Assembly: GCA_021561035.1 (NCBI GenBank)
Contig: CP067346.1
Span: forward strand, 1,147,001 to 1,211,000
Length of the DNA stretch: 64,000 nt
Source: Clostridioides sp. ES-S-0054-01
Lineage (GTDB): Bacteria > Bacillota > Clostridia > Peptostreptococcales > Peptostreptococcaceae
Reading direction: 5' to 3'
Shown: positions 29,133 through 38,069 of the stretch, one piece after another
How positions within the stretch are numbered: the first letter of the stretch is position 1
How the letters are laid out: every line of letters starts with the position of its first letter
Program-made: the position numbers and the translations under genes
Notes under the pieces: generated by a model
Databases searched by the model: none
The model's input: only the letters and a program-made list of their open reading frames with translations
What the model was told of the DNA's origin: nothing

Positions 29133-29570
29133 ATGGACTTTTTTTCGGAGATTTTTAACAATGGGGCTTTGGGAATAAGTCTGATTGCTTGTTTCTTAGC
29201 ACAATTTATAAAAATATTTACTGGCAAAGAAAAAAGAATTGAGTTATCAAGAATACTTATTTCAGGAGGTATGCCTAGTTCCCATAGTTCTTTTGTTACA
29301 AGTTTAGCCACAGTGGTAGGTATTGAAAAAGGGTTTAATTCTACTGATTTTGCTATAATTACCGTGCTTGCCTTGATTATAATGTACGATGCAGCAGGTG
29401 TTAGACGGGCTGTTGGTAAACAAGCCACTATATTAAATCAAATGGTAGCAGATATACAACATGGAAAGCATATAGAGCAGAAGAAATTAAAAGAATTAAT
29501 AGGTCATACACCACTAGAAGTTTGGTTTGGAGCTTTACTTGGGATAGTAACAGCTTTAATATTGATGTAA
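29133..29570 (+). CDS. Divergent PAP2 family membrane protein (YuiD/DUF212)
   Basis: 145-aa membrane protein with the GGMPSSHSSFVTSLATVVG motif, distantly like the PAP2 phosphatase His loop, and a basic YDAAGVRRAVGKQA stretch. Such proteins are annotated as divergent PAP2 phosphatases, and their substrate is not proven. Position between ispA and dxs suggests a role near isoprenoid diphosphates; this is inference. Confidence 0.85.
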   Translation: MDFFSEIFNNGALGISLIACFLAQFIKIFTGKEKRIELSRILISGGMPSSHSSFVTSLATVVGIEKGFNSTDFAIITVLALIIMYDAAGVRRAVGKQATILNQMVADIQHGKHIEQKKLKELIGHTPLEVWFGALLGIVTALILM

Positions 29571-29603
29571 ATTGAAAATTTACAAAATAAAGGTGAGGAT
29601 AAT

Positions 29604-31469
29604 ATGTATAAATATTTAGATAAAGTAAATTCTCCAAAGGATATAAAAAATATGAGTATAGAAGAAATGGATTTACTTGCAAAGGATATAAGAAAGTTCT
29701 TAGTAAAATCTGTTTCAAAGACAGGAGGACACTTAGCCTCTAATTTAGGAGTAGTTGAGTTAACATTAGCACTTCATAAAGTATTTAATAGTCCTAAAGA
29801 TAAGATTGTATGGGATGTAGGACATCAATCTTATGTTCATAAAATAGTTACTGGAAGAAAAGATTGTTTTGTATCTTTGAGACAATTTAATGGACTAAGT
29901 GGTTTTCCAAAGGAGAGTGAAAGTCCTCATGATATTTTTGACACAGGACATAGCAGTACATCTATTTCTATAGCTACAGGTATTGCCTGTGCTAGGGATA
30001 TAAAAAAAGAAAACTATAGTGTTATATCTGTAATAGGAGATGGTTCTATAACTGGAGGTATGGCACTTGAAGCTTTAAACCAATTAGGATATATAAATAC
30101 CAATATGATAGTAATCCTTAATGATAATGAGATGTCCATAGATAAAAATGTTGGTGGAATGTCTAAATATCTGTCAAGTATTATAAGAAACTCAACAGTT
30201 GAGAAAATGACAGATGAAGTTGATAAAATTTTAAATGTTACACAAACAGGTGAAATTTTATCTAAGACTGCACATAGATTTAAAGATAAACTAATGTGTA
30301 GCTTTTCTCCTCAGGACTGTTCATTTTTTGATTCATTAGGTATAAGATATTATGGACCTATAGATGGTCATAATACTAAAGACTTAATAGATATATTGAG
30401 AAAGGCTAAACACAAAAAAGGGACTGTTCTTTTACATGTAATTACGAAAAAAGGAAAAGGGTATAGATTTGCAGAAGTACAACCTGATAAATATCATGGA
30501 GTATCTAAGTTTGATATAAAGACAGGTGTTACAACTTCAAAAGTTAAGTCTATGTCAACTAGTGTTGGAGAAAAACTGGTTGATATGGCTAATGATAATG
30601 AAGAGATAGTAGCAATAACTGCTGCTATGCCATCTGGTACTGGGTTAAATTTATTTGAAAGTGCATACCCGAAAAGATATTATGATGTTGGTATAGCTGA
30701 ACAACATGCAACAGGATTTGCAGCAGGTCTTGCAAAAAGTGGTATGAAACCTTACTTTGCTGTGTATTCATCATTTTTGCAAAGGGCATATGACCAGGTT
30801 ATTCACGATGTATGTATAACAAAAAAGCCAGTTACCTTTCTTATAGATAGAGCTGGGTTAGTTGGAAATGATGGAGAAACTCATCATGGTATGTTTGATT
30901 TAAGTTACTTGAATTCTATTCCAAATATTGTAGTAATGGCACCAAAAGACACAAAAGAGATGGAACTTATGATGGATTTGTCATTGAAAGTAGATTGCCC
31001 ATTAGCGATTAGATACCCAAGAGGAAATAGTTATTACCTAAATAAGGGAGAATATAAAGAAATTATATTAGGTAAGTTTGAGGTATTAGATAATGGACAA
31101 GATACAGTTATATTTTCTATTGGAAGTATGGTGAAACATGCTTTAGAAGCTAAAGAACTGTTATTAAAAGAAGGAATAAATCCCACAATAGTTAATGCTA
31201 GGTTTCTAAAACCGATGGATGAAGATATGCTGAGTGTTTTATTAAAAACTCATAAAAATGTAGTTACTATAGAGGATAACATTGTAACTGGAGGGTTTGG
31301 AAGTAGAATAAATAAGTTTATTATAGATAATAAGTATAAGGTAAATATACTTAATATAGCAATACCAGAAGAATTTATAAAACATGGCAATGCAGATGAA
31401 TTATATGATTTTGTAGGATTATCGCCAAAGAGTATTGCTGATAAAATAAGGAAACTAGTCATTGAGTAA
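29604..31469 (+). CDS. dxs: 1-deoxy-D-xylulose-5-phosphate synthase
   Basis: First enzyme of the MEP isoprenoid pathway; joins pyruvate and glyceraldehyde 3-phosphate with thiamine diphosphate. The 621-aa protein has the N-terminal [14 protein letters not shown], the ThDP motif [15 protein letters not shown] ending in ILNDNEMSI, the pyrimidine-domain [32 protein letters not shown], and RYPRGN. Length and order of domains are normal. Clustered with ispA. Confidence 0.97.
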   Translation: MYKYLDKVNSPKDIKNMSIEEMDLLAKDIRKFLVKSVSKTGGHLASNLGVVELTLALHKVFNSPKDKIVWDVGHQSYVHKIVTGRKDCFVSLRQFNGLSGFPKESESPHDIFDTGHSSTSISIATGIACARDIKKENYSVISVIGDGSITGGMALEALNQLGYINTNMIVILNDNEMSIDKNVGGMSKYLSSIIRNSTVEKMTDEVDKILNVTQTGEILSKTAHRFKDKLMCSFSPQDCSFFDSLGIRYYGPIDGHNTKDLIDILRKAKHKKGTVLLHVITKKGKGYRFAEVQPDKYHGVSKFDIKTGVTTSKVKSMSTSVGEKLVDMANDNEEIVAITAAMPSGTGLNLFESAYPKRYYDVGIAEQHATGFAAGLAKSGMKPYFAVYSSFLQRAYDQVIHDVCITKKPVTFLIDRAGLVGNDGETHHGMFDLSYLNSIPNIVVMAPKDTKEMELMMDLSLKVDCPLAIRYPRGNSYYLNKGEYKEIILGKFEVLDNGQDTVIFSIGSMVKHALEAKELLLKEGINPTIVNARFLKPMDEDMLSVLLKTHKNVVTIEDNIVTGGFGSRINKFIIDNKYKVNILNIAIPEEFIKHGNADELYDFVGLSPKSIADKIRKLVIE

Positions 31470-31552
31470 AAGATTAGTTTGAATATTATAAATTAAAAAC
31501 TATATAAAATATAAAGTTTATCAATTAGAATAAATATCAAGTGTGTTACTTC

Positions 31553-31584
31553 AAGCTACTTTAGTTATTATTAAAGTAGCTTTT
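31553..31584 (+). terminator. Hairpin between dxs and tlyA
   Basis: An 11-bp perfect stem (31553-31563 with 31572-31582), an 8-nt loop and only four T. Probably a leaky terminator; the tlyA SD follows closely. Confidence 0.7.
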
Positions 31585-31601
31585 AACAGAAAGGTAATTG
31601 T

Positions 31602-32414
31602 ATGAAAAAAAGAATAGATTTATTGTTAGTAGAACAAGGGCATTTTGAAAGTAGGGAAAGAGCTAAAAAAGCAATAATGGCTGGATTAGTTTTTGTTGAT
31701 AATCAAAGGTGTGATAAGGCTGGTACAGAAGTAAAAGAGGACTGCAATATAGAAGTAAAAGGAAATCCAATACCATATGTAAGTAGGGGTGGTTTAAAGC
31801 TTGAAAAAGCAATGAAAAACTTTGATTTAACTATTGATGGAAAAGTATGTATGGATATTGGTGCATCTACAGGTGGTTTTACAGATTGTATGCTCAAAAA
31901 TGGAGCAATAAAAGTATTTTCTATAGATGTTGGTTATGGTCAACTTGCATGGAAATTGAGACAAGATGATAGAGTTGTGTGTATGGAAAGGACCAATATA
32001 AGAAATGTGACAATAGAAGATACAAAGCAGTTTGCAGATTTTGCATCGATTGATGTGTCTTTCATATCATTAAAGTTGGTACTTCCAAAAGCAAAGGAGC
32101 TAGTACGTCATGATGGAGAAATTGTAGCTTTAATTAAACCTCAATTTGAAGCAGGAAGAGAAAAAGTGGGTAAAAAAGGAGTAGTTAGAGAGAAATCTAC
32201 ACATATAGAAGTTATAAAAATGATTTCTGACTTTTCAGTCGAAAATGGATTTGAGATTTTAGGGTTAGATTTTTCTCCTATTAAAGGACCAGAAGGAAAT
32301 ATAGAATATCTAATTCATTTGAGAAATGGAAATGAAGGATATGAATTTGATGGTGAGACATATAATAATAAAATAGTAGAAGTTGTTGAAGCTTCTCATA
32401 ATTTAGACAAATAG
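31602..32414 (+). CDS. TlyA family rRNA 2'-O-methyltransferase (YqxC-like)
   Basis: 270-aa protein with an N-terminal S4 RNA-binding domain (RIDLLLVEQGHFESRERAKKA) and an FtsJ-type methyltransferase domain with the SAM loop DIGASTGGFTDCML, IDVGYGQLAW, and the catalytic-region IKPQFEAGREKVGKKGVVRE. TlyA methylates rRNA ribose in other bacteria; older annotation as hemolysin is less likely to be right. In Bacillus ahrC/argR separates it from recN; here recN follows directly. Confidence 0.92.
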   Translation: MKKRIDLLLVEQGHFESRERAKKAIMAGLVFVDNQRCDKAGTEVKEDCNIEVKGNPIPYVSRGGLKLEKAMKNFDLTIDGKVCMDIGASTGGFTDCMLKNGAIKVFSIDVGYGQLAWKLRQDDRVVCMERTNIRNVTIEDTKQFADFASIDVSFISLKLVLPKAKELVRHDGEIVALIKPQFEAGREKVGKKGVVREKSTHIEVIKMISDFSVENGFEILGLDFSPIKGPEGNIEYLIHLRNGNEGYEFDGETYNNKIVEVVEASHNLDK

Positions 32415-32433
32415 GTTAAAAGGGGGCTTAGAT

Positions 32434-34113
32434 TTGATCCTCGAATTATATATGAAAAATTGTGCTTTAGTTGAAGAGCTAAGGTTGAATATCGATAAAA
32501 ATTTAAATATACTTACAGGTGAAACTGGTTCAGGAAAATCTATAATAATAGATGCACTTGGACTTTGTCTAGGTGATAAATATGATAGGTCTTTTCTAAG
32601 AAAGGGAACAGATAAGGGACTTGTTGAGGCTGTATTTTTTTCGGATAATATATCTCTTAAAAAAATATTAGAAGAAAATGATATAAGTATGGAAGATGAT
32701 AATTTATTGGTGATAACTAGGTTGATATACTCAGATGGAAAGAGTACTGCTAGAGTAAATGGAAGGACTGTTAAAGTGTCTCTTCTTAAAGAAATTGCAT
32801 CTACACTTATAGATATACATGGTCAACATCAAAATCAAGCTTTATTTAATAAAGACACTCATTTAAAATTTCTAGACCTTTTTGGAGAAAATGAATTGGA
32901 AAAGTTTAAAGTTGCCTATAGAAAAGTGTACTGTAAATATAGTGAAGTAAAAAAAGCTTTGAATTGCTTGATGGAAAATAAAGATGAGATGCAAATTCAA
33001 CGAGAAATAGATTTATTAAGATTTCAAATAAATGAAATTGAAGCTGCAAATCTAAATAAGAATGAATATGAAGATTTATTAAAACAAAGAGAAGTTTATA
33101 GAAATAGTGAAAAGATATATAATAATCTAAATTCGAGTTATAGCAAGTTACATAATGGCGAGTATAGTGTTATTGACCTAATAGGTCTTGCATCTAAAGA
33201 ACTTAATGACATATCTAAATATGACAGTGTTTTAAATGAATATAGTGATACTGTAGAAAGGATTATGTATGAGTTGCAAGATATATCTGCTGATATAAGA
33301 AATTACAAAGATAATATAGATTTTGAACCTTATGAACTAGAGCAGATTGAGCTTAGAATTGATGAGATTAACAATTTAAGAAGAAAATATGGAGATAGCA
33401 TAGACGATATATTTGAGTATTATGGAAAAATTAAAGATAGATTAGATGAAATATTAAATAGAGATGAAAGAGTTGAACAGTTAAAAAGTCAACTGATGAA
33501 GATAGAAGAAGATTTAAAAATAAAAGCTAATAAATTGACTAAAGCAAGAATAGAAGTAGCCACTACTTTAGAAAAAATACTTCTTGATGAATTAAAAAGC
33601 CTAAATATGAAAAATGTAATGTTCAAGGTTAATTTTGAAGAAGGTCCATTTACTTTAAACGGAATAGATGATGTTGAATTTATGATATCTTTTAACTTAG
33701 GAGAAGATATTAAACCTATATATAAAGTTGCGTCAGGTGGGGAGATGTCTAGATTTATGTTAGCATTTAAGACAATATTGGCTGATATAGATGATATTGA
33801 TACATTAGTGTTTGATGAAATAGATACAGGGATAAGTGGCATAGCAGCACAGATTGTTGGAGAAAAATTGAGTGATATAGCAAAGAAAAAACAGATAATA
33901 TGTATAACTCACTTACCTCAAATTGCTGCAAATGCAAATACTCATTATTGTATAGAGAAAGATACCTCAAACAATAGGACATTCACTAATGTCAGTAAAT
34001 TAAATGAGTCTCAACGAAAAAATGAAATTGCCAGACTTATAGCAGGTAATAATATAACAGAAAAAACTATTGAGCATGCAAGTGAAATCATTGAACTGGC
34101 TAAAAAATATTAG
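32434..34113 (+). CDS. recN: DNA repair protein RecN
   Basis: SMC-like ATPase that gathers DNA ends during double-strand break repair. The 559-aa protein has Walker A TGETGSGKSIIIDALGL, IHGQHQNQALF, a central coiled coil (about 150-375), the signature ASGGEMSRFMLAFK, and DEIDTGISGIAAQIV, ITHLPQIAANANTHY. TTG 32434 follows a strong AGGGGG SD. A good terminator is just downstream. Confidence 0.95.
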   Translation: MILELYMKNCALVEELRLNIDKNLNILTGETGSGKSIIIDALGLCLGDKYDRSFLRKGTDKGLVEAVFFSDNISLKKILEENDISMEDDNLLVITRLIYSDGKSTARVNGRTVKVSLLKEIASTLIDIHGQHQNQALFNKDTHLKFLDLFGENELEKFKVAYRKVYCKYSEVKKALNCLMENKDEMQIQREIDLLRFQINEIEAANLNKNEYEDLLKQREVYRNSEKIYNNLNSSYSKLHNGEYSVIDLIGLASKELNDISKYDSVLNEYSDTVERIMYELQDISADIRNYKDNIDFEPYELEQIELRIDEINNLRRKYGDSIDDIFEYYGKIKDRLDEILNRDERVEQLKSQLMKIEEDLKIKANKLTKARIEVATTLEKILLDELKSLNMKNVMFKVNFEEGPFTLNGIDDVEFMISFNLGEDIKPIYKVASGGEMSRFMLAFKTILADIDDIDTLVFDEIDTGISGIAAQIVGEKLSDIAKKKQIICITHLPQIAANANTHYCIEKDTSNNRTFTNVSKLNESQRKNEIARLIAGNNITEKTIEHASEIIELAKKY

Positions 34114-34130
34114 TGAAAAATGGATATTTT

Positions 34131-34176
34131 AATAGGTGTAAAGAATTTTTAGATAAATGCTTTACACTTATTTTTT
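34131..34176 (+). terminator. Terminator after recN
   Basis: A 13-bp stem with one G-U pair (34131-34143 with 34160-34172), a 16-nt loop and six T at 34171-34176. Confidence 0.85.
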
Positions 34177-34417
34177 ATGTATTAAAGAAGATAGTGATAA
34201 ATGGAATGAAATTGAAATGACAAAACATGGAAAATTATCATATACCTGTGAAATAAAGATAAATACAGGCAGTGAATATGACTATAAAGTAGTTACAAGT
34301 GGAGTTATATCTGAAAGTTCTGATGTGCAAAAATTGACTAAGTCTGATTATATGACTGAACAACCTGTATTTAATTCTGGAATAAGGGATAATAGAGAAT
34401 ACTTTATTGAAATATAA
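34157..34417 (+). pseudogene. Doubtful 86-codon frame, probable gene remnant
   Basis: An open frame whose first ATG lies in the loop of the recN terminator and lacks an SD, so that start is not credible. No other good start is present. The middle reads like a beta-rich domain (SDKWNEIEMTKHGKLSYTC, EYDYKVV), similar in feel to carbohydrate-binding or immunoglobulin-like folds, but I cannot name a family. It is probably the tail of a lost gene. Possible promoter-like bases within the terminator are not convincing. Confidence 0.35.
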
Positions 34418-34430
34418 GTTTGTTCAATAA

Positions 34431-34475
34431 AATAGAGTATAAATAAAACTGTAGTAGTTCTATTTATACTCTATT
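34431..34475 (-). terminator. Terminator for the minus-strand acetyltransferase genes
   Basis: A perfect 15-bp stem (34431-34445 with 34461-34475) and a 15-nt loop. On the minus strand it is followed by TTTTATTG; on the plus strand there is no T-run, so it serves the minus-strand genes. Confidence 0.8.
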
Positions 34476-34481
34476 AAAAAA

Positions 34482-34970
34482 TTATAATTTTAATTCCATA
34501 TATCTAGCCCCTTCAATCGGATTATAAGTATAAGGTTCTATATCATAAAAACCAAGCTTTTCATATAATCCTTGTGCACTTTTCATGCTTGGAAGAGTGT
34601 CTAATCTCATATGTGTATATCCAATTTTTTTAGCTTCTTCAATGATTTCTTCTAATAATATTTTTCCTATCTTTAATCCTCTAAATTGATTTCTTACATA
34701 TAATCTTTTTAATTCACATATTTTACCTTCAAGTTTTTTTAAAGCAACACAACCTGCTAAATTTTCATCAACAAATGCCACTATCAATGAACCTGAAGGT
34801 TTTATATATTTTCCTGGAAGTGTTTTTAATTCATTATTAAAGTCTTGAAAACATAAGTCTATATTTAGAGAATTTGAATATTCAGTAAATAAAATTTTTA
34901 CGTTTTCAAGGTTTTCTAAATCTTTTTCTTCAACAAATTCTAAAGTTATATTTTGAGCCATTTTATCCAT
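34482..34970 (-). CDS. GNAT family N-acetyltransferase
   Basis: About 162-aa acetyltransferase with motif A in [20 protein letters not shown] and motif B in [17 protein letters not shown], ending GARYMEL. The acceptor is unknown. The start is unusual: the SD AAGGAGG (35003-35009) is 32-35 nt from the ATG codons at 34973 and 34970, and the gap is filled by a perfect hairpin. Folding it would leave 6 nt between SD and ATG 34970. A GTG at 35003 overlaps the SD and is rejected. Convergent with recN and upstream of a strong terminator. Confidence 0.82.
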   Translation of the reverse strand: MDKMAQNITLEFVEEKDLENLENVKILFTEYSNSLNIDLCFQDFNNELKTLPGKYIKPSGSLIVAFVDENLAGCVALKKLEGKICELKRLYVRNQFRGLKIGKILLEEIIEEAKKIGYTHMRLDTLPSMKSAQGLYEKLGFYDIEPYTYNPIEGARYMELKL

Positions 34971-34996
34971 CATTATATAAATATGTTTATATAATG
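34971..34996 (-). promoter_or_regulatory. Perfect hairpin between SD and start codon
   Basis: Eleven-base arms (CATTATATAAA/TTTATATAATG) with a 4-nt loop. In the mRNA it begins 6 nt after the SD and ends at the start codons. It may shorten the SD-start distance by folding, block initiation, or act as a DNA operator. Confidence 0.55.
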
Positions 34997-35033
34997 ACTT
35001 CACCTCCTTGATATATGTATATTTTTATTAATA

Positions 35034-35474
35034 TCAATTAGATTTTAATACCATTACTTTTTCTCCACCATAGTCAAGCTCTCCATTAAACTCAAATCCA
35101 AAATCTTTATAAAGCTTAATAGCCATTTTATTATCATCGAATATACTAAGATATAGTTCATCACAGTTATATTCCTTTTTAAGATGATTTATAAGAAAAT
35201 CTAATGATGCTTTTCCGTATCCTCTACCTTGATATTTTGAATCAATCATAAATCTGTCAAGCCAAACTCTATCATCTTCTAAGCGACCGTACATAGCAAA
35301 TCCTATTAAAGAATTTTCATCATATATTCCAACAGGTATCCAAGCTGTTATAAATTTAGATTCAGCAATAGAAAGTGCATTGCTTTCTATATAATCTAAC
35401 TGACTTTTATCTACAGACAAATCAACTAAATCACGCCAATTATTTATGTCTGCGATTCTTACATTTAATTTCAA
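35034..35474 (-). CDS. GNAT acetyltransferase, BltD/PaiA-like (polyamine type)
   Basis: 146-aa acetyltransferase. The N-terminal NNWRDLVDLSVDKSQLDYIESNALSIAES region and WIPVGIYDENSLIGFAMYG resemble Bacillus BltD-type spermidine/spermine acetyltransferases; motif A is FMIDSKYQGRGYGKASL. TTG 35474 is chosen as start since AAGGGCGG lies 7 nt before; a TTG at 35492 has no SD. Reads toward the other GNAT gene and may share its transcript. Substrate by similarity only. Confidence 0.8.
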   Translation of the reverse strand: MKLNVRIADINNWRDLVDLSVDKSQLDYIESNALSIAESKFITAWIPVGIYDENSLIGFAMYGRLEDDRVWLDRFMIDSKYQGRGYGKASLDFLINHLKKEYNCDELYLSIFDDNKMAIKLYKDFGFEFNGELDYGGEKVMVLKSN

Positions 35475-35580
35475 GATATTACCGCCCTTCAAACTTTTTG
35501 TTACAATATAATACTATCATATTATATATTAAAAATCACTTATTAAGATTTTAAATGAGGTTTTTGAATGAATAAATTCT

Positions 35581-35609
35581 CTATAAAAAGGAATTATAAA
35601 TACATAATA
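35581..35609 (+). promoter_or_regulatory. Possible SigG/SigF-type promoter of spoIVB
   Basis: CATAATA (35603-35609) matches the forespore -10 CATNMTA. CTATA 17 nt upstream is a poor -35. spoIVB is forespore-expressed in Bacillus. Weak evidence. Confidence 0.3.
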
Positions 35610-35634
35610 ATACAGCATAGGAGTAGATGAATAT

Positions 35635-36693
35635 ATGAACAAAACAAATAAAAATTTCAAAAATATTTGGATAATATTAGGAGCTGTATCGATTTTTACC
35701 ATGGTTATAATTTTTTATAAAAATTGTAATGTGAATAAAGAGACCCAAATAGAAGCTTTTACAATTAAGAATCATGATAAAAAATTTGTATATCCTATGG
35801 GAAATATAATTGGAGTAAAAGCAAATACAGACGGTGTATTGGTCTTAGGATATGAGGAAGAAGATGTAGACTATATTGGAGGCATACAAATTGGTGATAA
35901 TATAGTAAAAATAGATAATAAAAGGATAAAAAATAGTCAAGATGTATCAGAGATTTTGAATAAGATTAAAAAAAGTAAAGTTGAAGTGACTTTTGAGAGA
36001 AAAAATAAGTATAAAACAGAAGTAATAGATACTAAAAAAGAAAATGGCAAGTATAAGCTTGGATTATGGGTAAGAGATAAAATTTCTGGAATTGGAACTA
36101 TGACTTTTTATGACCCTAGTATGGAAAAGTTCAAAGCAATTGGTCATGCTATAAAAGATTCGGACACTAATGAACTATTAAAAATAAAACAAGGATATAT
36201 ATATAAGCCAGAACAGTTAAAAATAGTAAAAGCTAGTAATGAAAAAGTAGGTAAAATAAAAGGAGATTTTAATGACAGTAATTTAATGGGTAATTTCTCA
36301 AATAATTCAGAGCTAGGTATAAGTGGTAATATTACAGAAAAACATAATAAAGAATTTAATTTAGCAAATAAAGAAATGCAGTTAATAGAGGTTGGAAGAG
36401 CACAAGATGTAAAAATAGGAGATGCAGTAATTCTTTTTGAGGACAAAAACAAAAATATAACAAGCTATGATATAAAAATAGAAAGTATAGTATATGATAA
36501 AGGAAATTATAGAGATATGGTAATAAAAGTAGTAGATGATAAGTTATTGGAATACACAGGAGGTATTGTACAGGGCATGAGTGGAGCTCCAATAATACAA
36601 AATAATAAAATTATTGGTGCAATAACTCATGTTTTTAGAGATAATCCGAAAAAAGGATATGGTATTTTTATAGATGAAATGATAAAATTATAG
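35635..36693 (+). CDS. spoIVB: SpoIVB signalling serine protease (S55)
   Basis: Forespore protease that signals across the intermembrane space late in sporulation. The 352-aa protein has an N-terminal membrane anchor (about 10-28), a PDZ domain (about 60-125, with GGIQIGDNIVKIDNKRI) and the S55 catalytic domain: His171 in AIGHAIKD and Ser316 in QGMSGAPIIQ, then YGIFIDEM. In Bacillus it triggers pro-SigK processing; here SigK has no pro-sequence, so its downstream role must differ. It lies next to spo0A as in other spore formers. Confidence 0.95.
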   Translation: MNKTNKNFKNIWIILGAVSIFTMVIIFYKNCNVNKETQIEAFTIKNHDKKFVYPMGNIIGVKANTDGVLVLGYEEEDVDYIGGIQIGDNIVKIDNKRIKNSQDVSEILNKIKKSKVEVTFERKNKYKTEVIDTKKENGKYKLGLWVRDKISGIGTMTFYDPSMEKFKAIGHAIKDSDTNELLKIKQGYIYKPEQLKIVKASNEKVGKIKGDFNDSNLMGNFSNNSELGISGNITEKHNKEFNLANKEMQLIEVGRAQDVKIGDAVILFEDKNKNITSYDIKIESIVYDKGNYRDMVIKVVDDKLLEYTGGIVQGMSGAPIIQNNKIIGAITHVFRDNPKKGYGIFIDEMIKL

Positions 36694-36732
36694 GTAAGGC
36701 ATTAAAAATTTTATTATTTTATCAATTATCTA

Positions 36733-36760
36733 GGAGGAATATAATTTTGGAGTGTCGAAT
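36733..36760 (+). promoter_or_regulatory. SigH promoter of spo0A with overlapping 0A box
   Basis: GGAGGAATA (36733-36741), 12 nt, then GTCGAAT (36754-36760) fits the SigH consensus RNAGGAWWW-N11/12-RNNGAAT at every defined position. TGTCGAA, the exact Spo0A-binding box, lies at 36753-36759 over the -10. The start would fall near 36767, leaving a leader of about 80 nt. Confidence 0.8.
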
Positions 36761-36848
36761 ATGCTTTAGAGTAGATAATTAGGAAGCAATTGTGTAAAAA
36801 GTTTAGTTTTCTGTAATAAGAAGATGTTTTTTAATGGGGGGATTTTTA

Positions 36849-37658
36849 GTGGAAAAAATCAAAATAGTTTTAGCAGATGACAATAAGGATTTTTGTCAGG
36901 TATTAAAAGAGTATTTGTCTAATGAGGATGATATCGATATATTAGGCATAGCTAAGGATGGAATTGAAGCATTAGACTTAGTAAAAAAGACACAACCGGA
37001 TTTATTAATACTAGATGTAATAATGCCACATCTAGATGGATTAGGTGTAATTGAAAAATTGAATACTATGGATATACCTAAAATGCCAAAGATAATAGTA
37101 CTATCAGCAGTAGGTCAGGATAAGATAACTCAAAGCGCAATAAATCTAGGAGCAGATTACTACATAGTAAAGCCGTTTGATTTTGTTGTGTTTATAAACA
37201 GAATTAGAGAATTAGTTTCTAATAGAGTTACTCAAGTTGAGCCAAAGCCTAGACCTGTTCAAGAAACTCAAATGACTAGAAGTGATTTTGTTAAGAATGT
37301 AGGAAATATAGAAACAGAAATCACAAACATAATACATGAAATAGGAGTACCAGCTCATATAAAAGGATATTTATATTTAAGAGAAGCAATAAAGATGGTT
37401 ATTGATAATGTTGAGCTTTTAGGTGCAGTAACGAAAGAGTTATATCCAAGTATAGCTAAAAAATTCAATACAACACCAAGTAGAGTTGAGAGAGCAATAA
37501 GACATGCGATAGAGGTTGCATGGAGTAGAGGAAAAGTTGACACAATAAATCAACTATTTGGATATACGGTACACAATACTAAAGGAAAACCAACTAACTC
37601 AGAATTTATAGCAATGATTGCTGATAAATTAAGACTAGAACATAGTATGGTTAAATAA
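36849..37658 (+). CDS. spo0A: Sporulation master regulator Spo0A
   Basis: Response regulator that starts sporulation. The 269-aa protein has a receiver domain (acidic pair D10/D11, phosphoacceptor D56 in [10 protein letters not shown] in IVKPFD) and a C-terminal DNA-binding domain with the recognition helix [21 protein letters not shown] 36849 follows a GGGGGG SD and puts the phosphoacceptor at the familiar number 56; the in-frame ATG 36834 lies before the SD. A SigH promoter with an 0A box is upstream. A strong terminator follows. Confidence 0.98.
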   Translation: MEKIKIVLADDNKDFCQVLKEYLSNEDDIDILGIAKDGIEALDLVKKTQPDLLILDVIMPHLDGLGVIEKLNTMDIPKMPKIIVLSAVGQDKITQSAINLGADYYIVKPFDFVVFINRIRELVSNRVTQVEPKPRPVQETQMTRSDFVKNVGNIETEITNIIHEIGVPAHIKGYLYLREAIKMVIDNVELLGAVTKELYPSIAKKFNTTPSRVERAIRHAIEVAWSRGKVDTINQLFGYTVHNTKGKPTNSEFIAMIADKLRLEHSMVK

Positions 37659-37718
37659 ACAGACATAAAAAGTAAGCCTTTTTAATTAAGGCATTGGCTA
37701 TAAATGCGTATTACAAGC

Positions 37719-37761
37719 AGCGAAACGGTATAACCAGTAGGGTTATACCGTTTCGCTATTT
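37719..37761 (+). terminator. Terminator after spo0A
   Basis: A perfect 17-bp stem (37719-37735 with 37741-37757), a 5-nt loop and a short T-run. The gap 37762-38020 is AT-rich; it holds a small dyad ATACTAT/ATAGTAT (37821-37838) and nothing else I can support. Confidence 0.85.
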
Positions 37762-38023
37762 TAATAAATATAAAATTTTTCTTTATTATTTGCTTAATAT
37801 ATCAATATAATTACTTTATTATACTATGGTTATAGTATGTGTCTTTACAAGTTGTAAATTGACAATGGTTTATTTTTTAATGTAAATATTAATTTTAGCA
37901 TAGATAAAACTTGTATTTTTAAGTGTATTATGGAATATATTAAATAAAAAAATGATGAAATATAGTATTGTGAATTCCAAAGATGCAAAACAAACTTAAA
38001 ACATTTATTTTATTGTTAAGTAA

Positions 38024-38032
38024 TGCTATAAT
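38024..38032 (+). promoter_or_regulatory. Extended -10 promoter for the steA cluster
   Basis: TGCTATAAT is a perfect extended -10, 38 nt before the steA ATG. The -35 region (TTTATT-like) is weak. Confidence 0.5.
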
Positions 38033-38069
38033 ATAATGTGATTTTAATAATGATAGTGGAGGTTTAAAA

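Noticed and set aside
35001-35009. GTG start of the GNAT gene at 35003
   Set aside because: The GTG overlaps the SD itself, so ribosomes bound to that SD could not use it.
37859-37890. SigA promoter with TTGACA at 37859
   Set aside because: No acceptable -10 at 16-18 nt; the extended -10 at 38024 is a better candidate for steA.
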